From Bacteroidota bacterium (GTDB lineage: Bacteria; Bacteroidota; Bacteroidia; NS11-12g; UBA9320): DNA of 64,000 nt. The notes under the pieces were generated by a model that did not search any database, had not been told where the DNA came from, and saw only the letters and a program-made list of their open reading frames with translations. Both the position numbers and the translations under genes were made by a program. This document shows, one piece after another, positions 1 through 9,685 of this stretch. Every line of letters starts with the position of its first letter. The first letter of the stretch is position 1. The stretch covers positions 1-64,000 of the forward strand of contig JABWCE010000011.1 in the NCBI GenBank assembly GCA_013359235.1, written 5' to 3'.

Positions 1-3000
1 TATTATTACTTTAAGCCGAGCAATAGCTTGTATTCAAACAAAAAATCAGATACAATTCAGTTTCGCAAAGGTGGCAAATACATTATTCATCACCGCATAA
101 ACAATCCGCCACTCAATTGCCCAACCGAGTATTTTGATACACTTGTAGTTCCTCCTTTATTGGAAGTTGACTTAGCCTTAGGACCTGATACCTTTGTGTG
201 TGCAGGTACTACTCTCAGGCTTGGTGCAAGAGCAGCAAACGGACTTCCGGCTTTTAAATACAAATGGTTCACACCTGATTCGTTTAACACAAAAGATACT
301 TTAACATACCTCGATGTGTTTATGAGTACTCATGATACCACTTTCAGGGTATTGATTACCGACAAAAACAAATGTACAGCTTTTGATACCGTTAATGTAT
401 TTTTAAAACCCAACCCCAAAGTTGATATGGGACCTGATTTGAGAATATGCTGGTACAATAGTGTAACAGTAATACCAAATGCTTCAAACGCATACTGGAT
501 AGACCCCAACAACGGAGATACACTTGCACAAGGCGATACTTTGTGGTGGCAATGGAAACACAATGGTACAGATTTCAGCACAGATACAATTGCAAGTTTT
601 GCGGCAAAAGGAGTTTACAACGTAACAGTAACCGATAGCCTTGGCTGTACATGGACAGATACCATGAACCTGTTTGTAAACGATACCATAAAACCCGATG
701 CAGGACCTGACCAGATAAAATGTTTTAACGACACACTTGTACTCACAGCCAAAGGACTTGATACTATGGGCAACAACAAGGTTGGAACTTATATCTGGTG
801 GAAAGATATACCTATTGCCTTGCCGGAGTTTAGCCGTAAGCAGGTACTTAAATTTCTTGCCAAAACCACAACCACATACGTGCTTGAAGTACGCACAAAA
901 GAAGATACAACCCAGTGCTTTGCCTACGATACAACACTTGTAACAGTAAACCAGTTGCCGGTATTAACACTTATACCACCACAAAAATACTGTTGCGATT
1001 ATGGAAACATAGCCTTGGGAAGTTCAACATTTGCCTCGCCCACAGGTGGAGAATGGCAATGCAGGCAAGTACCGGCTTATGTAAGTTCAAATACATTTTT
1101 GACAAACGATGCCTGCGACCCAACAAAAGCAGGAGTATTTACACTTATCTACACCTATCAGGACCCCGGAACATTGTGCATAAACAAAGACAGCACAAGG
1201 TTTACCATAAATCCATTACCACCCTTACAACTCAAAGGCGGTTACTACTGCCAGGACAAAATAGAAGCACCGCTCAAGCCACACATACTTGCACCGCTCA
1301 ATCTAAATTCTATGGTACAGGCAAACTGGAGATTACTTAAAACCCTGCCCAAGCCAGGCGGAGGAAACAACACCATAAACGATTTGGTGTATGATGCCGA
1401 TGGTTCAATGAATTTTGATTTCAGGCTTAAAGTAGATAAAGGCACAATAGACCTCGGCTCTGCCGACCGCGACTCGATTATACTTGAGCTTACAATACAA
1501 GATGGCGAAGGATGCTACAACAAAGACACAGTAACAATTTATATATGGAAAATACCTGTTATCACTTTCAATGCTTTTCCTGATTTGTGTATAGATGAGG
1601 GAGTAGTGAATTTAATAAAACTCTCTAACACAAAACCCGATGATGGATATTGGACAGTAATAAACAAAACAGGATATTGCGACTCGGCAAGACTAAGAGT
1701 AGGACTTACAGCCCCCGATACACTTAACACAAACAAACTTAGCCCGCAACTCGGACCATGTACCTACTGGATGAGATACATTCACACATCCAGCGGATGT
1801 CCTGTGCAAAAAGATACCATGCTTCGCATAAATCCATTGCCAAATGTAAACATCAGCATAACCCCTACAGGCAACAATGGTCGTTTTTGTGAAATAGACC
1901 CTGATGTAACCCTAAATGCAAGCCCTGCAGGAGGTACTTGGACAAGTTCAGTTGCCGGAGTACTCGGTGCAGGAGTATTTAAGCCCACAGCAGTACAAGC
2001 AGCAGACCGCGATAAATGGATTACACTTACATACACATATATACACCCCACAACAAAATGCGATACAGCAAAAAGTTTAAGAGTATTTGTACAGAGCAAA
2101 CCGGTTATTGATATAGTAACCCCAGATAAAGATACCTGCCGTAGCAATGTTATGAATTTTAACCTCACAGCAACTTATGCTTTCACCAGCAAAATAAACT
2201 GGGTACACAGTGCAGGAGCTATAAGAGGAGATTTTGCTTCGCAACAACTCAGCAACTCAAATCCTGTAACTTATACCCTGAGACCAAGAGGCGACAGTGC
2301 AACAAAAGTAGTAGTAACAGCATATACCGAAGCAGAAGGCGAATGTCCGTTTGCAAGCGATTTTATGATAATAGATGTGAACCCAGTACCACATGCTACA
2401 GTAGCAATAGACGACCCCGACGGATGCCAGCCACATACAGCAAACTTTACAACCACAATTACAAACGGCATAAATCCTACAACAGCCACATATCAATGGG
2501 ATTTTGGCGATACAGGAACAGGAGACACACAAGATGCAACACACACATTTAACACCGTTGGAACAAACGATGTAAAACTTAAAATAACAAGCGACAAAGG
2601 ATGCGACACAACTATAGGTCCGATGAAAATAGATGTGTACCCTAACCCCGTAGCCGATTTTACCCCAAATCCAAACAACAGCACCACTGCTGCATTGCCA
2701 AGATTCAGATTTACAGACCAAACACAATTACAATCTGTGCTTGGAAGTAAACTTGTAAACCATTACTGGGATTTTGGAGATATAAATGTAACAACTGATA
2801 CCTCAACCCAAACAAACCCCGAGTACTATTACACAAGCGATACAGGAACATATTATGTAACACATACAGTTGTTACCAACCATGGTTGCAGAGATTCAAT
2901 AACAAAACCTGTAATAATAGGACCAGATATACTCGTGTATATACCAAACGTATTCAGCCCCGATGGAGCTGGACCACTCAAAAACGACAAGTTTTTGGTA

Positions 3001-3195
3001 GTAGCAAGCGGCTACACCACATATCAGATAATGATATTTGACCGCTGGGGCGAAGTACTTTATAAATCTGACAAACTTGAAGAACCATGGGACGGCAACT
3101 ACAAAGGTGTGCCTTGCCAAATGGATGCGTATGTGTATTGCGTATGTGTATCAGGTAAATATTACAAGTTTCAGTGGCGAACTTTACAAGTATAA
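1..3195 (+). CDS. Giant T9SS-secreted PKD/Ig-like repeat protein, 5' partial, frameshifted type B sorting domain
   Basis: The reading frame is open from base 1 (no stop in codons 1-9), so the first possible start, TTG at 28, is probably internal and the gene begins left of the window. The visible part is a Thr/Asp-rich chain of repeated beta-sandwich units, with PKD-like WDFGD motifs near bases 2490 and 2770. It ends in a gliding-motility-associated (type B) sorting domain from about base 2935, with IPNVFSPDG and FDRWGEVLYKS motifs. This domain normally finishes with a YKYxGTVxL strand. Here the frame runs instead into CVCVSGKYYKFQWRTLQV and stops at 3195, because a 13-bp tandem duplication shifts it. 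The +1 frame encodes the expected ending and stops at 3220. Likely role, by family: surface adhesin. Sampled lines are visibly richer in G+C than the next gene. The identification is secure; secretion of the frameshifted form is doubtful. Confidence 0.85.
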   Translation, partial: YYYFKPSNSLYSNKKSDTIQFRKGGKYIIHHRINNPPLNCPTEYFDTLVVPPLLEVDLALGPDTFVCAGTTLRLGARAANGLPAFKYKWFTPDSFNTKDTLTYLDVFMSTHDTTFRVLITDKNKCTAFDTVNVFLKPNPKVDMGPDLRICWYNSVTVIPNASNAYWIDPNNGDTLAQGDTLWWQWKHNGTDFSTDTIASFAAKGVYNVTVTDSLGCTWTDTMNLFVNDTIKPDAGPDQIKCFNDTLVLTAKGLDTMGNNKVGTYIWWKDIPIALPEFSRKQVLKFLAKTTTTYVLEVRTKEDTTQCFAYDTTLVTVNQLPVLTLIPPQKYCCDYGNIALGSSTFASPTGGEWQCRQVPAYVSSNTFLTNDACDPTKAGVFTLIYTYQDPGTLCINKDSTRFTINPLPPLQLKGGYYCQDKIEAPLKPHILAPLNLNSMVQANWRLLKTLPKPGGGNNTINDLVYDADGSMNFDFRLKVDKGTIDLGSADRDSIILELTIQDGEGCYNKDTVTIYIWKIPVITFNAFPDLCIDEGVVNLIKLSNTKPDDGYWTVINKTGYCDSARLRVGLTAPDTLNTNKLSPQLGPCTYWMRYIHTSSGCPVQKDTMLRINPLPNVNISITPTGNNGRFCEIDPDVTLNASPAGGTWTSSVAGVLGAGVFKPTAVQAADRDKWITLTYTYIHPTTKCDTAKSLRVFVQSKPVIDIVTPDKDTCRSNVMNFNLTATYAFTSKINWVHSAGAIRGDFASQQLSNSNPVTYTLRPRGDSATKVVVTAYTEAEGECPFASDFMIIDVNPVPHATVAIDDPDGCQPHTANFTTTITNGINPTTATYQWDFGDTGTGDTQDATHTFNTVGTNDVKLKITSDKGCDTTIGPMKIDVYPNPVADFTPNPNNSTTAALPRFRFTDQTQLQSVLGSKLVNHYWDFGDINVTTDTSTQTNPEYYYTSDTGTYYVTHTVVTNHGCRDSITKPVIIGPDILVYIPNVFSPDGAGPLKNDKFLVVASGYTTYQIMIFDRWGEVLYKSDKLEEPWDGNYKGVPCQMDAYVYCVCVSGKYYKFQWRTLQV
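3126..3151 (+). repeat. Perfect 13-bp tandem duplication causing a frameshift
   Basis: TGCGTATGTGTAT occurs twice head to tail, at 3126-3138 and 3139-3151. Removing one copy restores the reading frame, giving MDAYVYQVNITSFSG followed by ELYKYNGTVILLR and a stop at 3218-3220, which is the canonical end of a type B sorting domain. With both copies present the protein ends at 3195 with an unrelated tail. Confidence 0.95.
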
Positions 3196-3231
3196 CGGAA
3201 CAGTAATACTGCTAAGATAAAATGTTAAAAT

Positions 3232-3259
3232 AAAAAAGGCTGAAAATTCAGCCTTTTTT
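3232..3259 (+). terminator. Rho-independent terminator
   Basis: A 13-bp perfect inverted repeat, 3232-3244 pairing with 3247-3259, has a GGCTGAA/TTCAGCC core, an A-rich 5' side and a T run on the 3' side. It lies 12 bp beyond the restored stop (3220) of the upstream gene and just before the next start, so it separates the two genes. That it sits just past 3220 also supports 3220 as the ancestral gene end. Confidence 0.85.
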
Positions 3260-3279
3260 ATTTATATTTGTTTTCTCTA

Positions 3280-6200
3280 ATGAAAATCCGTTTAAGACAT
3301 ATTATAATATGGCTTACTTTGTTTGGCGGAACAAACATATTTGCCTCACATATATTAGGCGGCGAAATTTCATATAAACATATCAAAAAAAACGAATACA
3401 AAGTAACCTTAAACATTTACAGAGATTGTAACGGCTGCAAAATAAACGGATATGGCGGAGGCAGTACTTCAGAAAACTGCTCAGAAATAGATTACATTTA
3501 TGTAAAAACAAATGACGATACTGCTTCAAAAGAAGTAAAATTTGCATTGAAACGAGAATCAATTGCCGATATATCTCCTGTTTGCAGAACAAAAATTTCA
3601 AATTGCCTCAAAAATTCAAATACAATTTTTGGAACAGAACTTCAGACCTTTTCAGCAACTGTAGATTTGGACAATGAAATAATTAAAGGCTTTTGCAAAT
3701 ACATTGTTTATATAGTAATAGCCGAAAGAAACTCAAATATTACAACAGGGCAGGCAAAACAAAATTTTTGTATTGATGCGATGATTAATATCTGTGCAGG
3801 AAAGGTAAACAACTCACCTGATTTTATTTCAAAACCAACTTTTATTTACAACAGCAACAAAGCGGTTTATCAAACATTTGGAACTACTGATAACGATAAT
3901 GATTCATTAGTTTACACATTAACCCCGGCTTTAACAGGGTTAAATAAAGAAGCAAAATACAATAGCGGATTCAGCTTTAACAAACCATTGAGTTTTTATT
4001 GCCCCGAAAACCCTTGTTTGCCCGATAAAAACGCATCAATCCCTATAGGTTTTTATTTTGATAGTAATACGGGCGAAAATGTTTTTGTACCGGTTTCAGA
4101 ATCAGAAAGGGCTGTAATAGCTGTAAAAATTGAAGATTACAAATATATCTCGGGCAAATGGATACTTGCGGGATATATAAAACGCGATATTCAAATTTAT
4201 GTCAAAAGCAATGAAGGCAATAATTCTCCTGTTTTTACAAGCAAAAACAAATTAGAAGTTTGCGAAGATGAAGAAATTGAGCTAAAAATTACAGCTAAAG
4301 ATGATAAAAACCCTCTTACAGGAAATTACGACAGCATATTGTTTGCAGCAAAAAACAAACCCGAAAATTCTGATTTCTTACAATATACACAAACTGATCC
4401 GCCATACAGATATGCAGTTTTCAAATGGAAAGCACCAAAGGTTACAGAAAACAGCAAAACTTATAGTGTTCATATAAATGCTACTGACAATAATTGTCCC
4501 TTGAATTTTACAAGTTATCAAAATCTAACAATAAAAGTATATCCTAAAATAAACCTAAAAATAGTAAAAAACAATCTCGGATGCGGTAACTATGAAATAA
4601 AAGCACAGGATGCAGAAAGCTATTCGAACTATGAATTAAAAATTTTTGATTTAAAAACCGAAAAGCAAATTTTTTCAACTGCAAAATTAACAGATACAAT
4701 TTCAAACCTTTTAAATGCCAAATATTTAATAAAAGCCCAAATTACCAATAATTACGGATGCGTAACAAATATTACCGATACTATTAACAACTATTACAAA
4801 TCTATTTCAATAATAAAAGGAGATTCAGTAGTTTGTAAAGACTTGGCACATCAATACATAGTAACCAACAACATTCATCAATACGCACAAACAAACTGGT
4901 ATTTTGAAAACAATTTTATTGGAAACGGAACCTTAACAACTTCGTTTAACCAAAATGGATCTCTCAAAGCAATTTCAAATTACCAGAAAGGCAAATGGAA
5001 TTGTTCTGATACCTTATTGAAAACAATAGAAATTATGGAACAAACAGAAATTATATCACCCGATAAAATATATCTGTGCCATAACACAGGATTTTTTGAC
5101 CTTTCAAAAATTGAAATCTTACCACAATCAGGAACTTGGAGTTCAAATTCTTCGCTACTTGTAAACAATTTTATAAATACAAACGATTCTTTCCCCTACA
5201 AAGACGATAGTCTTACAATTTTGTATAAAGTAAAAAACAGCAATGGTTGTGAATCGGTAAAAAAAATTGATATAAAAATAAAAGAAATTCCGGAATTTGA
5301 ACTTTCCTCAATTACAATATGTGAAAATTCTACAGCTATTTGGCTAAATAACCTTATTAAAAAACCTTATAAAAAACTTGATTACAATTACAATTGGAAA
5401 ATTTACGGATACAATGGAATAATTAAAGAAGTGAATGGTAACAAGTATGTTTTATCATCAGACCTCGGTTTGGGGATTCATAAACTTAGTGCAAAAATCA
5501 CAGGCAAAAATTCATGCCAAAACTACGATTCAACAATTATCGAAATAACCCCAACTGTAAACATAAAATTAGAAAACGAAATAGAACTTTGTCAAAATAC
5601 CGGCATAGTAGATTTGAATAAAATTTCAGGAATCACCCCATCAACAGGTACATGGTCGTTTTTTGATTTTCCTTTATTTACTGATAAAAACCATATAAAA
5701 ACCGACACATGCGGTGTTTTTGAGGCAATATATATTTACGATAATTACGGGTGTTATGATTCAAAAAAAATAAATATAAAAATAGCCTGTTCGCCCAAAA
5801 TATCAAGCAATATTGAAAGTGGAAATTATTGCGAAAATAAGCTACCATTCAAATTGGAAGCATTGCCCGCCAATGGAACTTGGGAAAGTAAATTTGTAAA
5901 TTCAGAAAATATTTTTAACCCACCAGAAACTGAAAACACAACTACTTATAATGTAAAATATACGATAAACTATGAAAAATGCTTATTTGAAAAAAATATT
6001 AAACTTACCATATTACCATCTCCAAAACTAAAAATAGTAAGCAATAAAGATGAATATTGCCACAATGAACCAATTATTTTAAATGGAAAAATAACAAAAG
6101 CCGACAATTTTAAAGCTACCTATTACAGCAAAACATGGAACTTTGAAAATATATCACGTGTGTTGCCGGTTAATGATTTTGAAATTTCGCAAGCAAATTT

Positions 6201-7083
6201 TTATAATTCAAAACCTTTGAAAAGTCAAAAAATTACACTTTCGGTTTTTAATATTGAAGGATGCACAGACTCATTAACATTAGATTTTAATGTACTTGAA
6301 GCTCCACAAATATTAAACTTTGGCGATACTTCATATTGCGAAAAACCAATAAATACTATTTTGCCAAGTGTAAAATACAATGGTTCAAAAAAATTGATGT
6401 ATCATTGGGAAAACAATGGAATTTTTATTTCAAACCAAAAAGAAATCAAAAGTTCTGCTTTATTGCCAGGCATAAATTCATTAAAACTTGTAGTTTCTGA
6501 CGGAATGTGTAGAGATGATAAATTAGCCAACATCACAATAAACCATAGTCCGTATGTTGATTTTATGGTAATTCCTGCCGAAACTGTGTCAATTTTAAAT
6601 TCGGAACTTGAATTTATTAACCTATCAGAAAACAACCTTAATTTTTTGTGGAATTTTGGTACAAAACAAAGCAATAATACATCAACCGAAAAAAGTCTTA
6701 AATTTAAGTTTAACGATACCGGAACGTACTATGTAAAACTTAAAGGTACAAATGCACTTGGCTGTTACGATTATTTTTTCAAAGAAATAAAAATAATACC
6801 CGAAGTATTGATTTTTGTTCCTAATGCATTTAGCCCAAACAATAAAGGAGTAGATGAAAACAATACTTTTGGCGTAACAATTAACCATTACAGCCAATTT
6901 AAAATAAGTATTTTTGACCGCTGGGGTCATAAAGTTTATTACTCTGAAAATGCAAGCGAAAGATGGGACGGAAAATCTGGCGAAGTAAAATGCCCTACTG
7001 ATATATATTTTTACAATATTGAAATACTGAGTGTTTCGGGCAATACATATAAATACAGAGGCACAATAACACTTATTAAATAG
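3280..7083 (+). CDS. Large T9SS type B secreted protein with SHILGGEI-type N-terminus
   Basis: About 1267 residues. ATG at 3280 is preferred to the in-frame TTG at 3268 because it begins a clean signal peptide (MKIRLRHIIIWLTLFGG), cut before SHILGGEISY. That mature N-terminus is shared by a family of large Bacteroidota surface proteins. The middle is a series of beta-rich repeats with paired cysteines and one PKD-like unit near base 6640 (LNFLWNFGTK). The end is an intact type B sorting domain, with VPNAFSPNNKG, FDRWGHKVYYS, RWDG and a final TYKYRGTITLIK. It is the intact counterpart of the frameshifted domain upstream. The composition is much more A+T rich than the preceding gene (Lys/Asn/Ile rich). 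Inferred role: T9SS-exported surface adhesin or cell-wall protein; the substrate is unknown. Confidence 0.88.
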   Translation: MKIRLRHIIIWLTLFGGTNIFASHILGGEISYKHIKKNEYKVTLNIYRDCNGCKINGYGGGSTSENCSEIDYIYVKTNDDTASKEVKFALKRESIADISPVCRTKISNCLKNSNTIFGTELQTFSATVDLDNEIIKGFCKYIVYIVIAERNSNITTGQAKQNFCIDAMINICAGKVNNSPDFISKPTFIYNSNKAVYQTFGTTDNDNDSLVYTLTPALTGLNKEAKYNSGFSFNKPLSFYCPENPCLPDKNASIPIGFYFDSNTGENVFVPVSESERAVIAVKIEDYKYISGKWILAGYIKRDIQIYVKSNEGNNSPVFTSKNKLEVCEDEEIELKITAKDDKNPLTGNYDSILFAAKNKPENSDFLQYTQTDPPYRYAVFKWKAPKVTENSKTYSVHINATDNNCPLNFTSYQNLTIKVYPKINLKIVKNNLGCGNYEIKAQDAESYSNYELKIFDLKTEKQIFSTAKLTDTISNLLNAKYLIKAQITNNYGCVTNITDTINNYYKSISIIKGDSVVCKDLAHQYIVTNNIHQYAQTNWYFENNFIGNGTLTTSFNQNGSLKAISNYQKGKWNCSDTLLKTIEIMEQTEIISPDKIYLCHNTGFFDLSKIEILPQSGTWSSNSSLLVNNFINTNDSFPYKDDSLTILYKVKNSNGCESVKKIDIKIKEIPEFELSSITICENSTAIWLNNLIKKPYKKLDYNYNWKIYGYNGIIKEVNGNKYVLSSDLGLGIHKLSAKITGKNSCQNYDSTIIEITPTVNIKLENEIELCQNTGIVDLNKISGITPSTGTWSFFDFPLFTDKNHIKTDTCGVFEAIYIYDNYGCYDSKKINIKIACSPKISSNIESGNYCENKLPFKLEALPANGTWESKFVNSENIFNPPETENTTTYNVKYTINYEKCLFEKNIKLTILPSPKLKIVSNKDEYCHNEPIILNGKITKADNFKATYYSKTWNFENISRVLPVNDFEISQANFYNSKPLKSQKITLSVFNIEGCTDSLTLDFNVLEAPQILNFGDTSYCEKPINTILPSVKYNGSKKLMYHWENNGIFISNQKEIKSSALLPGINSLKLVVSDGMCRDDKLANITINHSPYVDFMVIPAETVSILNSELEFINLSENNLNFLWNFGTKQSNNTSTEKSLKFKFNDTGTYYVKLKGTNALGCYDYFFKEIKIIPEVLIFVPNAFSPNNKGVDENNTFGVTINHYSQFKISIFDRWGHKVYYSENASERWDGKSGEVKCPTDIYFYNIEILSVSGNTYKYRGTITLIK

Positions 7084-7091
7084 CCAAATAT

Positions 7092-7817
7092 TTATTCAAA
7101 ATTTTTCAAAGGTGGCGGATTGTCATAATCTAATTTACCTCCCCAAAAATTCATTTGACGCAGGGCAAATCTTTTTCTTTTCAAAATATAATTGCTTGGC
7201 GAAGATGCAGAGAATTTACGCGGATTGGGTAAAATTACAGCAATAAGAGCCGCTTCTGAACTGCTTAAACTCGCTGCACTTTTATCAAAATAATACATTG
7301 AGGCTGCTTCGGCTCCATAAATGCCTTTGCCCATTTCGATGATATTAAGGTAAACTTCCATTATTCTTTGCTTGGACCAAAATGTTTCAATCAAAAATGT
7401 AAAATACACTTCAAGCCCTTTTCTTACCCAACTGCGTCCGGGCCACAAAAAAAGATTTTTAGCCGTTTGTTGACTTATAGTGCTTGCTCCGCGTTTTCGT
7501 TTTTTCCATTTGTTTTCATTCATTGCTTTTTTAATTGCTCCAAAATCAAAACCATTGTGAGCAAGAAAGTTTTGGTCTTCGGTACATACAACTGCAAGTT
7601 GCAATTTGCCTGAAATTTTGTTAAGCGGTTCCCAGTTTTTTGAAAGTTTTAAACTATTGCCGGATTTTATCTGTTCGCTGCATCTTATGAGCATTAGAGG
7701 TGTGAATGGTACGGGCAACCATCTGAAAAGCATTACAAGCAAAACAGTAAGTGCAAAAAAACAAATTGCAGCATTTCTTAAAAATATAAAAATTGACACC
7801 GCTAATGATTTTTTCAT
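7092..7817 (-). CDS. mtgA: Monofunctional biosynthetic peptidoglycan transglycosylase
   Basis: This 241-residue GT51 enzyme polymerises lipid II into glycan strands at the inner membrane. It has one N-terminal membrane anchor (about residues 12-35). The family motifs then follow in order: EDQNFLAHNGFDFGAI with the catalytic Glu, RGASTISQQTAKNLFLW, the second Glu region IETFWSKQRIMEVYLNIIEMG, and GIYGAEAASMYYF. There is no transpeptidase domain, and the length fits MtgA rather than a class A PBP. The gene converges with the upstream plus-strand gene, with 8 bp between stops. It is followed upstream on its own strand by umuC after about 29 bp, with no obvious functional link. Confidence 0.93.
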   Translation of the reverse strand: MKKSLAVSIFIFLRNAAICFFALTVLLVMLFRWLPVPFTPLMLIRCSEQIKSGNSLKLSKNWEPLNKISGKLQLAVVCTEDQNFLAHNGFDFGAIKKAMNENKWKKRKRGASTISQQTAKNLFLWPGRSWVRKGLEVYFTFLIETFWSKQRIMEVYLNIIEMGKGIYGAEAASMYYFDKSAASLSSSEAALIAVILPNPRKFSASSPSNYILKRKRFALRQMNFWGGKLDYDNPPPLKNFE

Positions 7818-7846
7818 TTTACAAAACTAATAACAGCATTCAATTT

Positions 7847-9109
7847 TTAGCACTTCACCGTCATTATGTTTTCAAAACTTGTTGTATAACATGGCGAAAG
7901 TTGTTCCTGCCTTAGTGTCCACCGCTTACTGTAGCCTTGTGCCCCAAGCCTTACGGTATCTCTTCCATAAGTGTTGTTCAGTTTGTCGAGTACAAGCATA
8001 AGGTTATTGTGTTTTTGATGGTCAACCTCGTAAAAAAGATTTGTTTGCACTGCAGTTTGAGGGGCTAATTCGCTAACAATTATTCCTGCTTTTTTATATT
8101 TAAACCCGTTTTTAAAAATGGCTTTAAGCCCGGCTTTAGCATATTTTACAAGTTCTATTGTACTGTTGGTAGGCACAGGCAGTTCTATTACAATATTTTT
8201 GCAATACTGTGGCAAATCTTCTCTAAACCTGTTTGTGTGCAAAAATACAAGCATTACTCCTGCTGTACTTTTTTGTTTTCTTAGCTTTGCTCCGCATCGT
8301 GCAGCGTATGTACTCACTGCTTCTTCTACTGTTTGATAATTTTCGAGCATGTTTCCAAAACTGCGTGATGTGCAAATAGTTTTTTTGTTTTCGGGCACAG
8401 GTTCTATTTCGTGGCATGGCATTCCATTTAGCTCTTCCCACATCCTAAGACCCATTACTGTAAGATTTTTTTTCACCCAATTGCGATTGCACTTTGTAAA
8501 ATCAAGGGCTGTGTTTATACCTGCATTTTTCAAAAATTTTGCATATTGTCTTCCTACTCCCCAAATTTTATCTATTTCAAAATTTTTAAGTGCTTCTATC
8601 CTTTGCTGTTCATCGGCTATTATAAAAGCACCTGATTTTACTTTTGATTTTTTTGCCAAATGGTTTGCTACTTTGGCAAGTGTTTTTGTGTGGGCTATTC
8701 CAATGCTTAATGGGATACCTGTGTTTCGTTTTACGGTATGGGTAATTTTTGCTGCATATTCATGCAAATCTATTAGTTGCATTCCTTCAAAATGCAAAAA
8801 TGCCTCGTCAATGCTATAAACTTCTACTTCGGGAGCAAAATTTTGCAAACACATCATCACTCTGTGGCTCATATCGCCATACAAAGCATAGTTTGACGAA
8901 AAAACTACAACATTGTTTTTTTCTATAATATCTCTTATTTTAAAAACCGGAGCTCCCATAGGTATGCCAAGTTCTTTTGCCTCATTGCTTCTGGCTATTA
9001 TGCAACCATCGTTGTTAGATAGCACCACAACCGGTCTTCCATTAAGCTCGGGTCTAAATACTCTTTCACATGAAGCATAAAAATTGTTGCAATCGGCAAG
9101 TCCAAACAT
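7847..9109 (-). CDS. umuC: Y-family DNA polymerase V catalytic subunit
   Basis: A 420-residue UmuC, the error-prone translesion polymerase that works with processed UmuD. The N-terminal palm begins MFGLADCNNFYASCERVF, with the first metal-binding Asp at residue 6. The second acidic motif is VEVYSIDEAFLHF, and the substrate loop is SNNDGCIIARSNEAK. A helix-hairpin-helix region follows around IDKIWGVGRQYAKFLKNAGI, then the little-finger region (TICTSRSFGNM). Length is normal for the family. Its ATG is 3 bp after the umuD stop, so the two are almost certainly one transcript, as in other umuDC operons. Confidence 0.95.
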   Translation of the reverse strand: MFGLADCNNFYASCERVFRPELNGRPVVVLSNNDGCIIARSNEAKELGIPMGAPVFKIRDIIEKNNVVVFSSNYALYGDMSHRVMMCLQNFAPEVEVYSIDEAFLHFEGMQLIDLHEYAAKITHTVKRNTGIPLSIGIAHTKTLAKVANHLAKKSKVKSGAFIIADEQQRIEALKNFEIDKIWGVGRQYAKFLKNAGINTALDFTKCNRNWVKKNLTVMGLRMWEELNGMPCHEIEPVPENKKTICTSRSFGNMLENYQTVEEAVSTYAARCGAKLRKQKSTAGVMLVFLHTNRFREDLPQYCKNIVIELPVPTNSTIELVKYAKAGLKAIFKNGFKYKKAGIIVSELAPQTAVQTNLFYEVDHQKHNNLMLVLDKLNNTYGRDTVRLGAQGYSKRWTLRQEQLSPCYTTSFENIMTVKC

Positions 9110-9112
9110 TTC

Positions 9113-9574
9113 TCAAACTTTTTTAATAATATAAGTTACTATACCCCAAACTACAAAATCGGTTTCTTCGGTTATTTTTATGGGTTTAAACTCGCTGTTG
9201 GCAGGCATCAGGTACAAATCGTCTTTAATTTTCTTTAGTCGCTTTACGGTAAACTCTCCATTTATATAGCATACAGCAATTTTGCCATTTACAGGCTCGG
9301 CAGAACGGTCTATTATTATCACATCTCCATCGGCAAAACCGGCTTCTATCATGCTATTGCCTTTTACCCTGCCGTAAAATGTTGCCGATTGGTCTTTTAC
9401 AAGTTCGCGGTTTAGGTCGAGGCTAAGTTCAAGATAATCTTCGGCAGGGCTTGGAAAACCGGCGGCTATTCCCCCTATTGCAAACGGAAGAGATAGCGAA
9501 CTGGCTGTATCTGCCGAGTAAAACGTAATTGATGATGTAGATTTCAATAAATTAAGTTTTAAAGTTTCTCCCAT
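9113..9574 (-). CDS. umuD: UmuD, self-cleaving S24 peptidase subunit of DNA polymerase V
   Basis: 153 residues with the LexA/UmuD S24 fold. A plausible self-cleavage site is the Ala-Gly bond in GGIAAGFPSPAEDY. The nucleophile Ser lies in GNSMIEAGFADGDVIIID and the catalytic Lys in INGEFTVKRLKK. There is no N-terminal helix-turn-helix, which separates it from LexA. After damage-induced cleavage the product should pair with UmuC from the adjacent gene. Control would be expected in 9575-9685, where only an imperfect dyad (CATTGC...GCAATG, 9635-9659) was noticed. No known SOS box could be assigned. Confidence 0.93.
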   Translation of the reverse strand: MGETLKLNLLKSTSSITFYSADTASSLSLPFAIGGIAAGFPSPAEDYLELSLDLNRELVKDQSATFYGRVKGNSMIEAGFADGDVIIIDRSAEPVNGKIAVCYINGEFTVKRLKKIKDDLYLMPANSEFKPIKITEETDFVVWGIVTYIIKKV

Positions 9575-9685
9575 TTTTTTCTTAACAAATTTAAATACAA
9601 AACGGCTTTAAAGAAAGTTTAATTTTTTTATTTCCATTGCTTGCTATATTGCTGCAATGATTTGTCTTAATACAAAATTTATCAA

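Noticed and set aside
915-1340. 141-codon open frame inside the first giant gene
   Set aside because: It is a +2 frame shadow with no domain, and the main frame across the same bases encodes repeated beta domains.
2257-2727. 156-codon minus-strand frame rich in Cys and Tyr
   Set aside because: It lies antisense to the PKD part of the giant gene; the composition is a by-product of the Thr codons opposite, and no start signal is seen.
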